Below are positions 8,017 through 12,862 of a stretch of DNA of 12,862 nucleotides, piece after piece. A model generated the notes under the pieces. It worked only from the letters and a program-made list of their open reading frames with translations, ran no database searches and had not been told where the DNA came from. Source of the DNA: an uncultured Treponema sp. (GTDB lineage: Bacteria > Spirochaetota > Spirochaetia > Treponematales > Treponemataceae); NCBI GenBank assembly GCA_947176045.1, contig CAMWPF010000020.1, positions 1 through 12,862 of the forward strand, given 5' to 3'. Position numbers and translations under genes: made by a program. The stretch's first letter is position 1. The number at the start of each line of letters is the position of its first letter.

Positions 8017-8754
8017 GCCGTTTCTCCCACTGCCGGAAGGCCTCCTGCTCCCTGTCGAACAGCTGCACGATCATCCGCACGGCCTCCGGCTCGGCAAGGT
8101 AGCCCCTGCCTTGAGGCCAGCCGTAGCGCTTGATCCGCAGCCACATCTGGACAAGATCGGCAAGCTCGTCTGTTACATAGTCTTTGAATTCGCGGCGCCT
8201 GATCCAGATGTAGCCCGTACCGCTCTCCGGCCACGGAACGGCCTCCCGCGCGTCATCATACTCCGGGCTCCAGTCAGGAGGCCACAGCCCGGAGAAGAGG
8301 ATCTGGAGGCCTATCCGATATTCTTTTTTTTTGCCTCGCTCGGAATGTCCGCCCTGACTTCCGCGCAGATGGCGGAGACGATGCCGTCCACGCCGTAGGC
8401 GCGGCATTCGGCAAGCTCACGTCCGTCCGCAATCTTGCGCTCCGCTCCGCCTTCCGCATCCCTGACTGCAAGGTTCCTGATTTCTCCGACGCAGGTGCGC
8501 AGGATGATGTCCGCGTTTATCCTTATTTCCGTCCAGACCTTCTTGAACGCGCCGACCTTGCGCGGATTTCCGTCCGCATCGACCGGCTGATCGTTCTGGT
8601 AGAACTCGCGGCCGGAGACCACGCTTTGGAATTCCTTGAATTGGAACCCCGTCGGCCGGATGATCTCCACCGCAAGCTGTTCCTCCTCCGGCTGCGCGAG
8701 GTTGTCGGCAACATCCGGATAGAACCAGTACCTTGGCTGCTCTGTCAGTATCAT
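8006..8754 (-). CDS. Tail assembly chaperone, long frameshift form (lambda gpG-T-like), read as 8754-8326 then 8326-8006
   Basis: In the frame -1 to the short chaperone, an open frame runs from the A run to a TGA at 8008-8006. It encodes EYRIGLQILFSGLWPPDWSP, a middle part IWIRRREFKDYV, and a helical end VQLFDREQEAFRQWEKRHGR. No plausible start follows the A run, so it should be made only by frameshift. Slipping back one base after the second AAA codon (at A 8326) gives 143 + 106 = 249 residues. In lambda the T domain binds the tape measure while G recruits the tube protein. This fits the same arrangement, with the tape measure ATG overlapping the T stop by 11 bases. The exact slip codon is inferred. 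An annotation pipeline may list the T part as a separate gene from ATG 8407; that ATG lies inside the G coding region and is not a likely true start. Confidence 0.82.
8261..8294 (-). other. Inverted repeat 3' of the frameshift site (candidate RNA stem-loop)
   Basis: On the coding strand CTCCGGGCT and AGCCCGGAG form a perfect 9-base-pair stem around a 16-base loop. It begins 29 bases after the last A of the slippery run and lies past the zero-frame TAG. It could slow ribosomes near the shift site, but the distance is longer than the 5-9 bases usual for -1 stimulators. A chance repeat in GC-rich coding sequence is possible. Confidence 0.4.
8311..8754 (-). CDS. Tail assembly chaperone, short form (lambda gpG-like)
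   Basis: The unshifted product is 147 residues, close in size to lambda gpG, and ends SEAKKKNIG at a TAG. It sits between the tail tube and tape measure genes, the invariant position of the tail assembly chaperone in long-tailed phages. Its role is to coat the tape measure protein and recruit tube subunits; it is not found in the virion. The N-terminal part (YWFYPDVADNLAQPEEEQLAV, FQFKEFQSVVSGREF) seems beta-rich and the end is helical. AAGGAGG lies 6 bases before the ATG, giving a very strong ribosome binding site. Four codons before the stop is a run of nine A, where a fraction of ribosomes should shift to the -1 frame. Function follows from position and the frameshift signal, since these chaperones share little sequence. 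Confidence 0.85.
   Translation of the reverse strand: MILTEQPRYWFYPDVADNLAQPEEEQLAVEIIRPTGFQFKEFQSVVSGREFYQNDQPVDADGNPRKVGAFKKVWTEIRINADIILRTCVGEIRNLAVRDAEGGAERKIADGRELAECRAYGVDGIVSAICAEVRADIPSEAKKKNIG
8324..8332 (-). promoter_or_regulatory. Slippery run of nine A, -1 programmed frameshift site
   Basis: On the coding strand the zero frame reads GCA AAA AAA AAG AAT ATC GGA TAG. The run contains A AAA AAA and A AAA AAG heptamers, the standard -1 slippery forms in bacteria. The shifted frame reads AAA GAA TAT CGG and stays open for about 100 codons. RNA polymerase slippage on nine A is an alternative or added mechanism. The site lies at the 3' end of the G frame, as in lambda. Confidence 0.85.
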
Positions 8755-8755
8755 G

Positions 8756-9448
8756 TCATTCCTCCTTGACCGTATAGTAGATCATGCCTGGCCTGTTTCC
8801 GCCGTCCACCTTGTAGTTGAAGTTGAACGTCTGCTCTCCGTCCAGAGGCTTGTCCGTCTGGATGCTTTCTACGATGACTGGAAAGTGCTCCCAGACAGCC
8901 GTCTCGCCGACTGTCTCCGTCTCCCTCCGGGAGAGCATGTAGTCCTGCTTCTCCTGCTTTGCCGGCAGCACAGATATGCTGCTCCCGTCATCGATGGTGA
9001 GGGAGGCGAACTGGTTGAGCAATTTCCGCTGGCCGGGGCTGTCGGTTTCCATCGTTCCGTTGATGGTTCCGCTTGAATCCGTGAACGCGCCGGAAATCCA
9101 CTCGCGGACGCCGTCCGCAAGGTTCTCCTGCGTGGACACATCGTAGGTCGTACCCTGCCGCGTATTCGACACGTCCTTCACGAACCCGATGAGCGTCAGC
9201 TTGAGCGGCGCCACAGCGTCCCCGGGCGCAAGCTCCTGCCCCTTCCACAGGTGCACGACGCTGCCCGGCCCGATTGCAGTCGCTCCCTTGATGGCTTTGT
9301 CCGGCTTCGGGAGCAGGCTGTCGGAGGATGCGACGGACTTAACCCTGTAAAATCCGCTCTCCTCAAGCGTCGTCGTTCCGCTTGCGCTGGAGACTACATC
9401 CCCTTCCTCAATGTCATACAGCTTTCCGTCTTTTCCGCCCGGTTTCAT
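8756..9448 (-). CDS. Major tail tube protein (lambda gpV-like)
   Basis: A 230-residue protein placed between the tail terminator and chaperone genes, as tail tube genes are. From about residue 80 the sequence has a tail-tube pattern: PLKLTLIGFVKDVSN, YDVSTQENLADGVREWISGA, GTINGTMETDSPGQRKLLNQ, ending in strand-rich QTFNFNYKVDGGNRPGMIYY. The protein stacks as hexameric rings to make the hollow tail tube around the tape measure. Residues ~1-78, with YDIEEGDVVSSASG and GSVVHLWKGQELAPGDAV, look like an additional small beta domain. GGAGG lies 7 bases before the ATG, fitting a highly expressed protein, and the start overlaps the previous stop as ATGA. The name rests on the core pattern plus order. 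Confidence 0.85.
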   Translation of the reverse strand: MKPGGKDGKLYDIEEGDVVSSASGTTTLEESGFYRVKSVASSDSLLPKPDKAIKGATAIGPGSVVHLWKGQELAPGDAVAPLKLTLIGFVKDVSNTRQGTTYDVSTQENLADGVREWISGAFTDSSGTINGTMETDSPGQRKLLNQFASLTIDDGSSISVLPAKQEKQDYMLSRRETETVGETAVWEHFPVIVESIQTDKPLDGEQTFNFNYKVDGGNRPGMIYYTVKEE

Positions 9449-9873
9449 TCTGTTTCCTCCGTGATAAGGTGCGACGGACAGTCGATTTCCACGGTGTACG
9501 GCAGCACATATTCTGCCGGCATGGAGCCGTCGCTGTCATCACTGTACACCCATCCAGGAGCTCCGCGGCTCTTCCAGTAGGCACGCAGCTTCACGCCGCA
9601 GGCCTCCAGCCGCATATAGGATCTTTCCACCGCGTGCAGTCTCCGCCGCAGCTGCGCCGTCCGGCTGATCCATCGGGCGTGCGTGCCTGCCGTGCGGTAC
9701 TCCGCGTCGAACAGCAGCTTCTCCCCGCCGTCTCCGTTTTCCGCAAGATCACGGTAAAGGAGCTGGATGTGCGCCGTACTGATGTTCCGCGCTGCCTGCG
9801 GAAGCATCAGTACCGGGAAGCCGAGCTTCGCTGTTTCCGATTTGAGCGCCTCGGCGATGTCGTCGATCGTCAT
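9445..9873 (-). CDS. Tail terminator-like protein (lambda gpU position)
   Basis: A 142-residue protein, MTIDDIAEALKSETAKLGFP to VEIDCPSHLITEETE. Between the tail completion gene and the tail tube gene, lambda-type phages encode the tail terminator, which caps the finished tube and forms the joining face to the head. Length suits this role, and the central RRRLHAVERSYMRLEACGV could be the main helix between strands. Other families found at this position include the gp37-like proteins of Mu-type phages, so the exact family is open. It overlaps both neighbours as ATGA; GGAGGA precedes the ATG. No clear catalytic motif was seen. Confidence 0.65.
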   Translation of the reverse strand: MTIDDIAEALKSETAKLGFPVLMLPQAARNISTAHIQLLYRDLAENGDGGEKLLFDAEYRTAGTHARWISRTAQLRRRLHAVERSYMRLEACGVKLRAYWKSRGAPGWVYSDDSDGSMPAEYVLPYTVEIDCPSHLITEETE

Positions 9874-10472
9874 TTTCCTCCTCCAAGCGCCTCATGGACG
9901 GCGCGCCTGATCTCCCTGTTGATGAGCCTTTCGTCCTCATCATCAATGTACAGGAACGGCCTCGCCGGAATCTTCACGCTCCTCTTGATGATGAAGAGTG
10001 CGAACGGCTTCCCCCGCTTTGATTTGGCGCAAAACGCCTTTTTCGTGCTGAAGAACGAATAGCCTGCGCCGCGAAGCGCGCCTATCAGCTCGCCGGGCGT
10101 CTGCGCGTTGTGCTGCCGCATGAGCCGCCGCGTCTTCGCTCCGGCGGGAATCCACAGCCCCCTGCCCCTGCCGACAACAGTTCCTCCCTTCTGCTGGATC
10201 CGCGCATACGCAAGGTTCGTTCCGGCGGAAGCCCATTTTTTCCCATGATGCGGCGCGATGGAGTTCCACAGCAGGCCTGTATCGCGCAGCGTTTTGTTAC
10301 CCCTCTTGACTTCCTGCGTCAGGGGCGCGTTTTCCGGCGGAACGCCCCTGTGGATTTTTTTCTGCGCCGATGACACCAGCACTCTGGACAGATGCTCCAT
10401 CACCGGCTCAAGGTCTGCGTTCTTGATCCGCCGTGCGAATTCCGGCAGGGATTTAATGATGACTACGCCCAT
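9870..10472 (-). CDS. Phage virion morphogenesis / tail completion protein (Phage_tail_S type, lambda gpZ position)
   Basis: A 200-residue protein. Residues ~49-97 carry the family pattern: PLTQEVKRGNKTLRDTGLLW followed by NSI and, after a short gap, GTNLAYARIQQKGG. That is the 'PL...T...K....L.DTG.L..SI ... GT...YA..HQ.GG' layout of Mu gpG-like virion morphogenesis proteins. The C-terminal part (IPARPFLYIDDEDERLINRE) has the usual 'PaRpFLg' ending motif. These proteins complete the tail so that it can join the head. A basic insert of about 60 residues (~100-160, including KTRRLMRQHNAQTPGELIGA and KKAFCAKSKRGK) makes it somewhat long for the family. It overlaps the connector gene by 10 bases, and an AGGAG lies about 11 bases upstream. 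Confidence 0.85.
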   Translation of the reverse strand: MGVVIIKSLPEFARRIKNADLEPVMEHLSRVLVSSAQKKIHRGVPPENAPLTQEVKRGNKTLRDTGLLWNSIAPHHGKKWASAGTNLAYARIQQKGGTVVGRGRGLWIPAGAKTRRLMRQHNAQTPGELIGALRGAGYSFFSTKKAFCAKSKRGKPFALFIIKRSVKIPARPFLYIDDEDERLINREIRRAVHEALGGGK

Positions 10473-10894
10473 CTGTCCGTACTCCTGTCCAGCGGGTTTT
10501 CCCTCCGGGACGACAGCCTCGCGACGGCCGGACCTGCGCCGCCGTCCCCTCCCGTGTCACTTTTTCTTAGAACCGGCCCGAAGTAGCTTTCTACTAGAAG
10601 CTCGCAGTCCTCAAGTTTCTCCCTCGCGCGCTGCTCCTGTCCGACAAATGCGAACAGTTCATACAGCGCCCGTTTGAGCGTCGCCTCGCGGCAGACCTCC
10701 TGCCTCTCGTCATATCTGTGTCCCGTGGAAAGAACCATCCCCTTGACGGCTGTCTTTGCCTTGAGCAGGCTCCGCACGGCGACCGCATCATCTCCGAGCG
10801 TCAGCGTCTCGTAGTCCTGCTCAGGCAGCTCCCGCCTGAGGTCTTCCACCGTCAGCGACCCATCCGCCGCTTCCTCTCTGCCATCCTCTTCCAT
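10463..10894 (-). CDS. Probable head-tail connector protein (gp36/gp6-like, lambda gpFII position)
   Basis: A 143-residue protein from ATG 10894. I chose this start because GGAGG lies 5 bases upstream; the longer version from ATG 10906 would begin inside the terminator T run and in front of that ribosome binding site. The N-terminus is acidic (MEEDGREEAADG). The centre (LKAKTAVKGMVLSTGHRYDE, then QEVCREATLKRALYELFAFV) is helical, with the arrangement of small connector proteins of the Mu gp36 (DUF1320) and HK97 gp6 type: an arginine/tyrosine-containing bend followed by a helix of the 'diA.y.L' kind. Such proteins form a ring under the portal to which the tail docks. The call rests mostly on order between capsid and tail completion genes; the family is not certain. 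It ends with TAG, and the next gene starts inside its 3' end. Confidence 0.6.
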   Translation of the reverse strand: MEEDGREEAADGSLTVEDLRRELPEQDYETLTLGDDAVAVRSLLKAKTAVKGMVLSTGHRYDERQEVCREATLKRALYELFAFVGQEQRAREKLEDCELLVESYFGPVLRKSDTGGDGGAGPAVARLSSRRENPLDRSTDRWA

Positions 10895-10904
10895 ATGCGC
10901 CTCC
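10895..10904 (-). promoter_or_regulatory. Ribosome binding site that decides the connector start
   Basis: The coding strand reads GGAGGCGCAT before ATG 10894, a 5-base spacing from GGAGG. The upstream in-frame ATG at 10906 directly follows the six-T tract of the terminator and overlaps this site, so it has no ribosome binding site of its own. Confidence 0.7.
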
Positions 10905-10906
10905 AT

Positions 10907-10935
10907 AAAAAAGGGGCAGGATTTTATCCTGCCCC
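10907..10935 (-). terminator. Intrinsic terminator between the capsid gene and the connector gene
   Basis: On the coding strand GGGGCAGGAT, loop AAA and ATCCTGCCCC make a perfect 10-base-pair stem, followed at once by six T. This is a textbook rho-independent terminator. It begins about 30 bases after the capsid stop and ends just before the connector gene. Because the downstream tail genes show no obvious own promoter, it is probably leaky, or read through by antitermination, and so lowers tail gene expression relative to capsid. On the plus strand no T run follows the stem, so it acts in one direction. Confidence 0.93.
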
Positions 10936-10964
10936 ATGATGTCTCTGCAAAGCTTCCGTCTGCA

Positions 10965-11912
10965 TCAGCCTGCGAACTTCAGCACGGCGATTCCCTTCGT
11001 GTTGATGAGCGGGAACGGCTTTGACTTGACGTACAGATCCGTGCCGCGGTGGTCGGGGCGCTCCACCGTGAACGAGTACAACGGGACGGCCTGGCGCTGT
11101 ACGGAATCATCCAGACGCAGGAAGTCAAGCTCCTGTCCGGCGTCCGACGCCCGGATCATCAGCTCATGCGGCTCAAGAAGCCTCTTGACCGTCTCCTTGC
11201 CGCCCTCATCGGTGTCCGTGTAGCTGTCGTTGTCACGCATGATGCGGAACCCGCCGAAGTCGATGAAGCCCTTGCCCGTCGCCACGTTGAATTTCGTCTG
11301 GTTCGCCGACAGCTCCACAACCTTGCGGTAGACGTCGGATGCTGCGATGAACTCGTAGTCGCCGCCGATTCCGTTATTGGAGATTTTTTCCGACAGCTCC
11401 TCAAGGTGCTCCACGAGCGACCCAACGGTGAGCGCGGAGATCTGGGAGTCCTCTTCAATGCCCGCCACATTCCCATAGTCCACCTGGTAGCGCACAAGCT
11501 TGGAGCCAGCCTGCATCATGTAGTCGATGGAGCCGCGGTGCGCCTGGCAGCAGAGCGCCCGCGTTGTCTCGCGTACGACCTTCGCCCAACGGGACAGCCG
11601 TTCATCCACAATCTGCTGCTTTCCAAGTCCTGTTGCGCGCTCGAAGGCGTCGTCTTCTATTGGGGAAAACGAATCGTCGATTTCGATCGGCTGAGGAACT
11701 ATGTACTCGACATCTGCCTTCATCACAGGCCGGAATCCGCTTCCGCCGCGTTTGATGACCGGGATGTTCCCAACTGTTGACTTGATGTCCGCGACTGCAA
11801 GCTGCGTCGTGTTCTTGTTGACCGTGCGCTTGAAGTAGCCCCGCGCATTGCTTGTCTCCGCGGGAAGCGCGCCGATGACGCGCACAATGTCCTCTGCTTT
11901 TACGATGACCAT
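10965..11912 (-). CDS. Major capsid protein (lambda gpE family)
   Basis: A 315-residue protein, slightly shorter than lambda gpE. It matches the phage_cap_E pattern: an early GYFKRTVNKNTTQLAVADIK, then PVIKRGGSGFRPVMKADVEY and IVPQPIEIDDSFSP (the extended strand segment), a helix with RWAKVVRETTRALCCQAHRG, a middle EFIAASDVYRKVVEL, and the end KPFPLINTKGIAVLKFAG. The protein builds the icosahedral shell with the HK97 fold. Gene order agrees, with a decoration protein directly upstream. GGAGGT lies 9 bases before the ATG and overlaps the end of the decoration gene. The adjacent pair Cys121-Cys122 is uncommon. No N-terminal delta domain is present, which suggests a separate scaffold. A strong terminator follows. 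Confidence 0.9.
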   Translation of the reverse strand: MVIVKAEDIVRVIGALPAETSNARGYFKRTVNKNTTQLAVADIKSTVGNIPVIKRGGSGFRPVMKADVEYIVPQPIEIDDSFSPIEDDAFERATGLGKQQIVDERLSRWAKVVRETTRALCCQAHRGSIDYMMQAGSKLVRYQVDYGNVAGIEEDSQISALTVGSLVEHLEELSEKISNNGIGGDYEFIAASDVYRKVVELSANQTKFNVATGKGFIDFGGFRIMRDNDSYTDTDEGGKETVKRLLEPHELMIRASDAGQELDFLRLDDSVQRQAVPLYSFTVERPDHRGTDLYVKSKPFPLINTKGIAVLKFAG

Positions 11913-11913
11913 A

Positions 11914-12291
11914 TTACTTTACCTCCCCGGCGAAACTCTGCGCCAGCCAGATGCCGACCGCCGGCAGCTTGCCAGCGAGCGTGTCGGATGCCGCTTCCGG
12001 CTCATCGCCAGAAGCGTTGACAAGCCGTGCCCGTACGGCCACACCATGAAATGCCGCCATCTGCAGCCCCGTCGTCCCATCCGACTTTTCGACAAGCACG
12101 CATACAGGCGTGTCCGAATCCGCCGCCGCCTCATACGTTCCGCCCGATGCGGACTGCTTCAGCACTGTGCCCGCAGGCAGCTGCGCCGTCTTGTCCGCAA
12201 GCTGCACCGGCAGCAGGACTGCCGGATGGGCGGTCGTCATGATGCCATTTCCGCCCGCCGCATCCTCCTCTTTCTCAAACACTATAGACAT
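11914..12291 (-). CDS. Head decoration protein (lambda gpD-like)
   Basis: A 125-residue protein. After a short acidic start (MSIVFEKEEDAAGGNG) it reads AHPAVLLPVQLADKTAQLPA, then GTVLKQSASGGTYEAAADSD and a domain ending VGIWLAQSFAGEVK, with the pattern 'LPaGtvL....g.y......' usual for gpD-type decoration proteins. In lambda these trimers bind the outside of the expanded capsid at three-fold axes and stabilise it against DNA pressure. It is next to the capsid gene, separated by one base (TAA, then ATG). AAGGAGGAGG lies 7 bases before the ATG, one of the strongest sites in the window, as fits a protein made in amounts like the capsid subunit. The start lies within the 3' end of the broken small gene. 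Confidence 0.85.
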   Translation of the reverse strand: MSIVFEKEEDAAGGNGIMTTAHPAVLLPVQLADKTAQLPAGTVLKQSASGGTYEAAADSDTPVCVLVEKSDGTTGLQMAAFHGVAVRARLVNASGDEPEAASDTLAGKLPAVGIWLAQSFAGEVK

Positions 12292-12502
12292 TGACGCCTC
12301 CTCCTTCGTTCCTCTCTCCGCCGTCCGGCTTCACATTTTCGCCGCCGTCCTGATTTTCCTGCGCGCCGGCTTTCTGTTCCTCTGCCTTGCCGTCGTCAGG
12401 ATTTTCGCCGCCGGACGGCTTTGCGCTTCATCTCTGCACAGCAGGCTTTCTTTCGGCTGGCTTTTTTCCGCCGCCGTCCTTCCTTGTCCATACAATCGCC
12501 AT
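12275..12502 (-). pseudogene. Small hydrophilic Gly/Glu-rich gene interrupted by TGA (or a 24-residue ORF)
   Basis: ATG 12502 has AGGGGG 5 bases upstream and begins right after the previous gene's TAG. It reads MAIVWTRKDGGGKKPAERKP then AVQR and a TGA at 12430-12428. In the same frame the sequence continues open for 50 codons (SAKPSGGENPDDGKAEEQKA, ..., VKPDGGERNEGGGVNVYSV) to TGA 12277-12275. Composition on both sides is alike: acidic/basic, rich in Gly, with G-rich first and GC-rich third codon positions. The likely reading is one protein of about 75 residues broken by a point mutation or sequencing error. A short linker-like gene at this place (between protease and decoration genes) would be a minor head protein; its function is unknown. 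No ATG follows the TGA. If the TGA is real the gene is non-functional or only 24 residues long. Confidence 0.45.
12312..12480. repeat. Four degenerate copies of a CGCCGCCGTCC-type repeat
   Basis: On the plus strand the units are ctccgccgtccggct (12316-12330), attttcgccgccgtcct (12335-12351), attttcgccgccggacggct (12401-12420) and ttttccgccgccgtcct (12464-12480). On the coding strand they give the peptide repeat GGEN / DGG. They lie inside the small interrupted gene and probably reflect low-complexity protein sequence rather than a protein binding array. Confidence 0.5.
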
Positions 12503-12511
12503 GCGCGCCCC

Positions 12512-12826
12512 CTACATATTCGCGGCAAGCTTGTTCCAATCCACATCCTTGCCGCCAGATTCCCTATCGCTGAATTCTTCCGCGCGGAACCTCTGTTCCG
12601 TCACATCATTCTTCGCACTGGAAGCAAGTCCGTCCAATATGTCCGAGAACATATCCAGCGCGGGAACGCTCTCGCTTTTTCCGTCGTCGCTGAATTCGCA
12701 GTTTCCGGCTGCGGCAAGCTTTTCCGCGACGGCCGCAATCTTCGGCAGGATTCCTGCCGGAACACGGCCGCTGAACCTGTCGGCCACGCCCTTCACGCGC
12801 GCGTCGCGCGCATCCCTCTCCAGCAT
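12512..12826 (-). CDS. C-terminal part of a probable head maturation protease/scaffold protein; upstream in-frame TAG
   Basis: From ATG 12826 the frame gives 104 residues: a charged helix (LERDARDARVKGVADRFSGR), then VPAGILPKIAAVAEKLAAAG, an acidic segment with ALDMFSDILDGLASSAK, and an end DWNKLAANM. Phage head proteases (S49- or Mu I-type) often end with a coiled coil, a 'G.l.P.....v..l...l' helix and a '.ll..L' segment that acts as scaffold; this has that layout, and no separate scaffold gene is visible. Immediately upstream the same frame reads K-S-E-stop-A-E-L-A-K-R-C-D, continuing the charged helix across a TAG at 12853-12851. ATG 12826 has no convincing ribosome binding site, so the true protein probably begins outside the window and the TAG is a mutation or an edge error. 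No protease catalytic residues are in this part, so the name is inferred. Confidence 0.5.
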   Translation of the reverse strand: MLERDARDARVKGVADRFSGRVPAGILPKIAAVAEKLAAAGNCEFSDDGKSESVPALDMFSDILDGLASSAKNDVTEQRFRAEEFSDRESGGKDVDWNKLAANM

Positions 12827-12862
12827 GTCGCATCTCTTGGCAAGCTCGGCCTACTCGCTCTT

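Noticed and set aside
10907..10940. The terminator hairpin as a bidirectional or plus-strand terminator
   Set aside because: In the plus direction the stem is preceded by A residues but followed by atgatgtc rather than a T run, and there is no plus-strand gene to end.
12331..12546. Minus-strand frame of 71 codons across the protease end and the small gene
   Set aside because: Arg/Lys-rich and out of frame with both neighbours. The frame from ATG 12502 has a good ribosome binding site and more coding-like codon positions on both sides of its TGA.
8311..12853. TAG reassigned as a sense codon, suggested by the TAG at 12853-12851
   Set aside because: TAG ends three genes at sensible places here (12514-12512, 10465-10463, 8313-8311). 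Reading through the TAG at 10465-10463 would run into the next gene. One TAG near the edge is better explained by mutation or error.
1..12862. CRISPR array, tRNA, insertion sequence, attachment site, defence or toxin gene
   Set aside because: I looked for regular spaced repeats, clover-leaf-like segments, transposase motifs and non-structural inserts between tail genes. None was found; gaps between genes are all short.

Overview
The window holds the head-to-tail structural operon of a lambda-type siphophage or prophage. Every supported gene lies on the minus strand, so transcription runs from high to low coordinates. The plus strand holds only shadow reading frames. By eye the DNA is moderately GC-rich, genes are packed with 4-base ATGA overlaps, and most have strong GGAGG-type ribosome binding sites. 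This fits a bacterial tailed phage. The host cannot be named from this sequence; there is no integrase, attachment site, tRNA or host gene in view. Both window edges cut into phage genes, so this may be a contig fragment.

Layout in order of transcription. Head end: the C-terminal part of a probable head protease/scaffold protein (12826-12512), a small Gly/Glu-rich gene interrupted by an in-frame TGA (12502-12275), a head decoration protein (12291-11914) and the major capsid protein (11912-10965). A near-perfect intrinsic terminator (10935-10907) follows the capsid gene. Connector and tail end: a head-tail connector (10894-10463), a tail completion/virion morphogenesis protein (10472-9870), a tail terminator-like protein (9873-9445), the tail tube protein (9448-8756), tail assembly chaperone G with its frameshift product G-T (8754-8311 and 8754-8006), the tape measure protein (8016-5563), two minor tail tip proteins (5566-5213 and 5216-4752), an NlpC/P60 peptidase (4733-4296), and a giant tail tip/host specificity protein (4345 to beyond position 1).

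This is the lambda order D-E-FII-Z-U-V-G/GT-H-M-L-K-(I)J, with gene I apparently fused to the front of J. Together the genes build the capsid shell, join it to the tail, set the tail length and polymerise the tube, and make the tip that recognises the host and opens its wall.

The observations most worth following are: a -1 frameshift signal made of nine A residues in the tail chaperone gene; the terminator placed directly between the capsid gene and the connector gene; two in-frame stops near the right edge (TAG at 12851-12853, TGA at 12428-12430) that break apparently coding sequence; and the I-J fusion. I found no clearly new defence or mobile system. Apart from these points this is a well-ordered structural operon.
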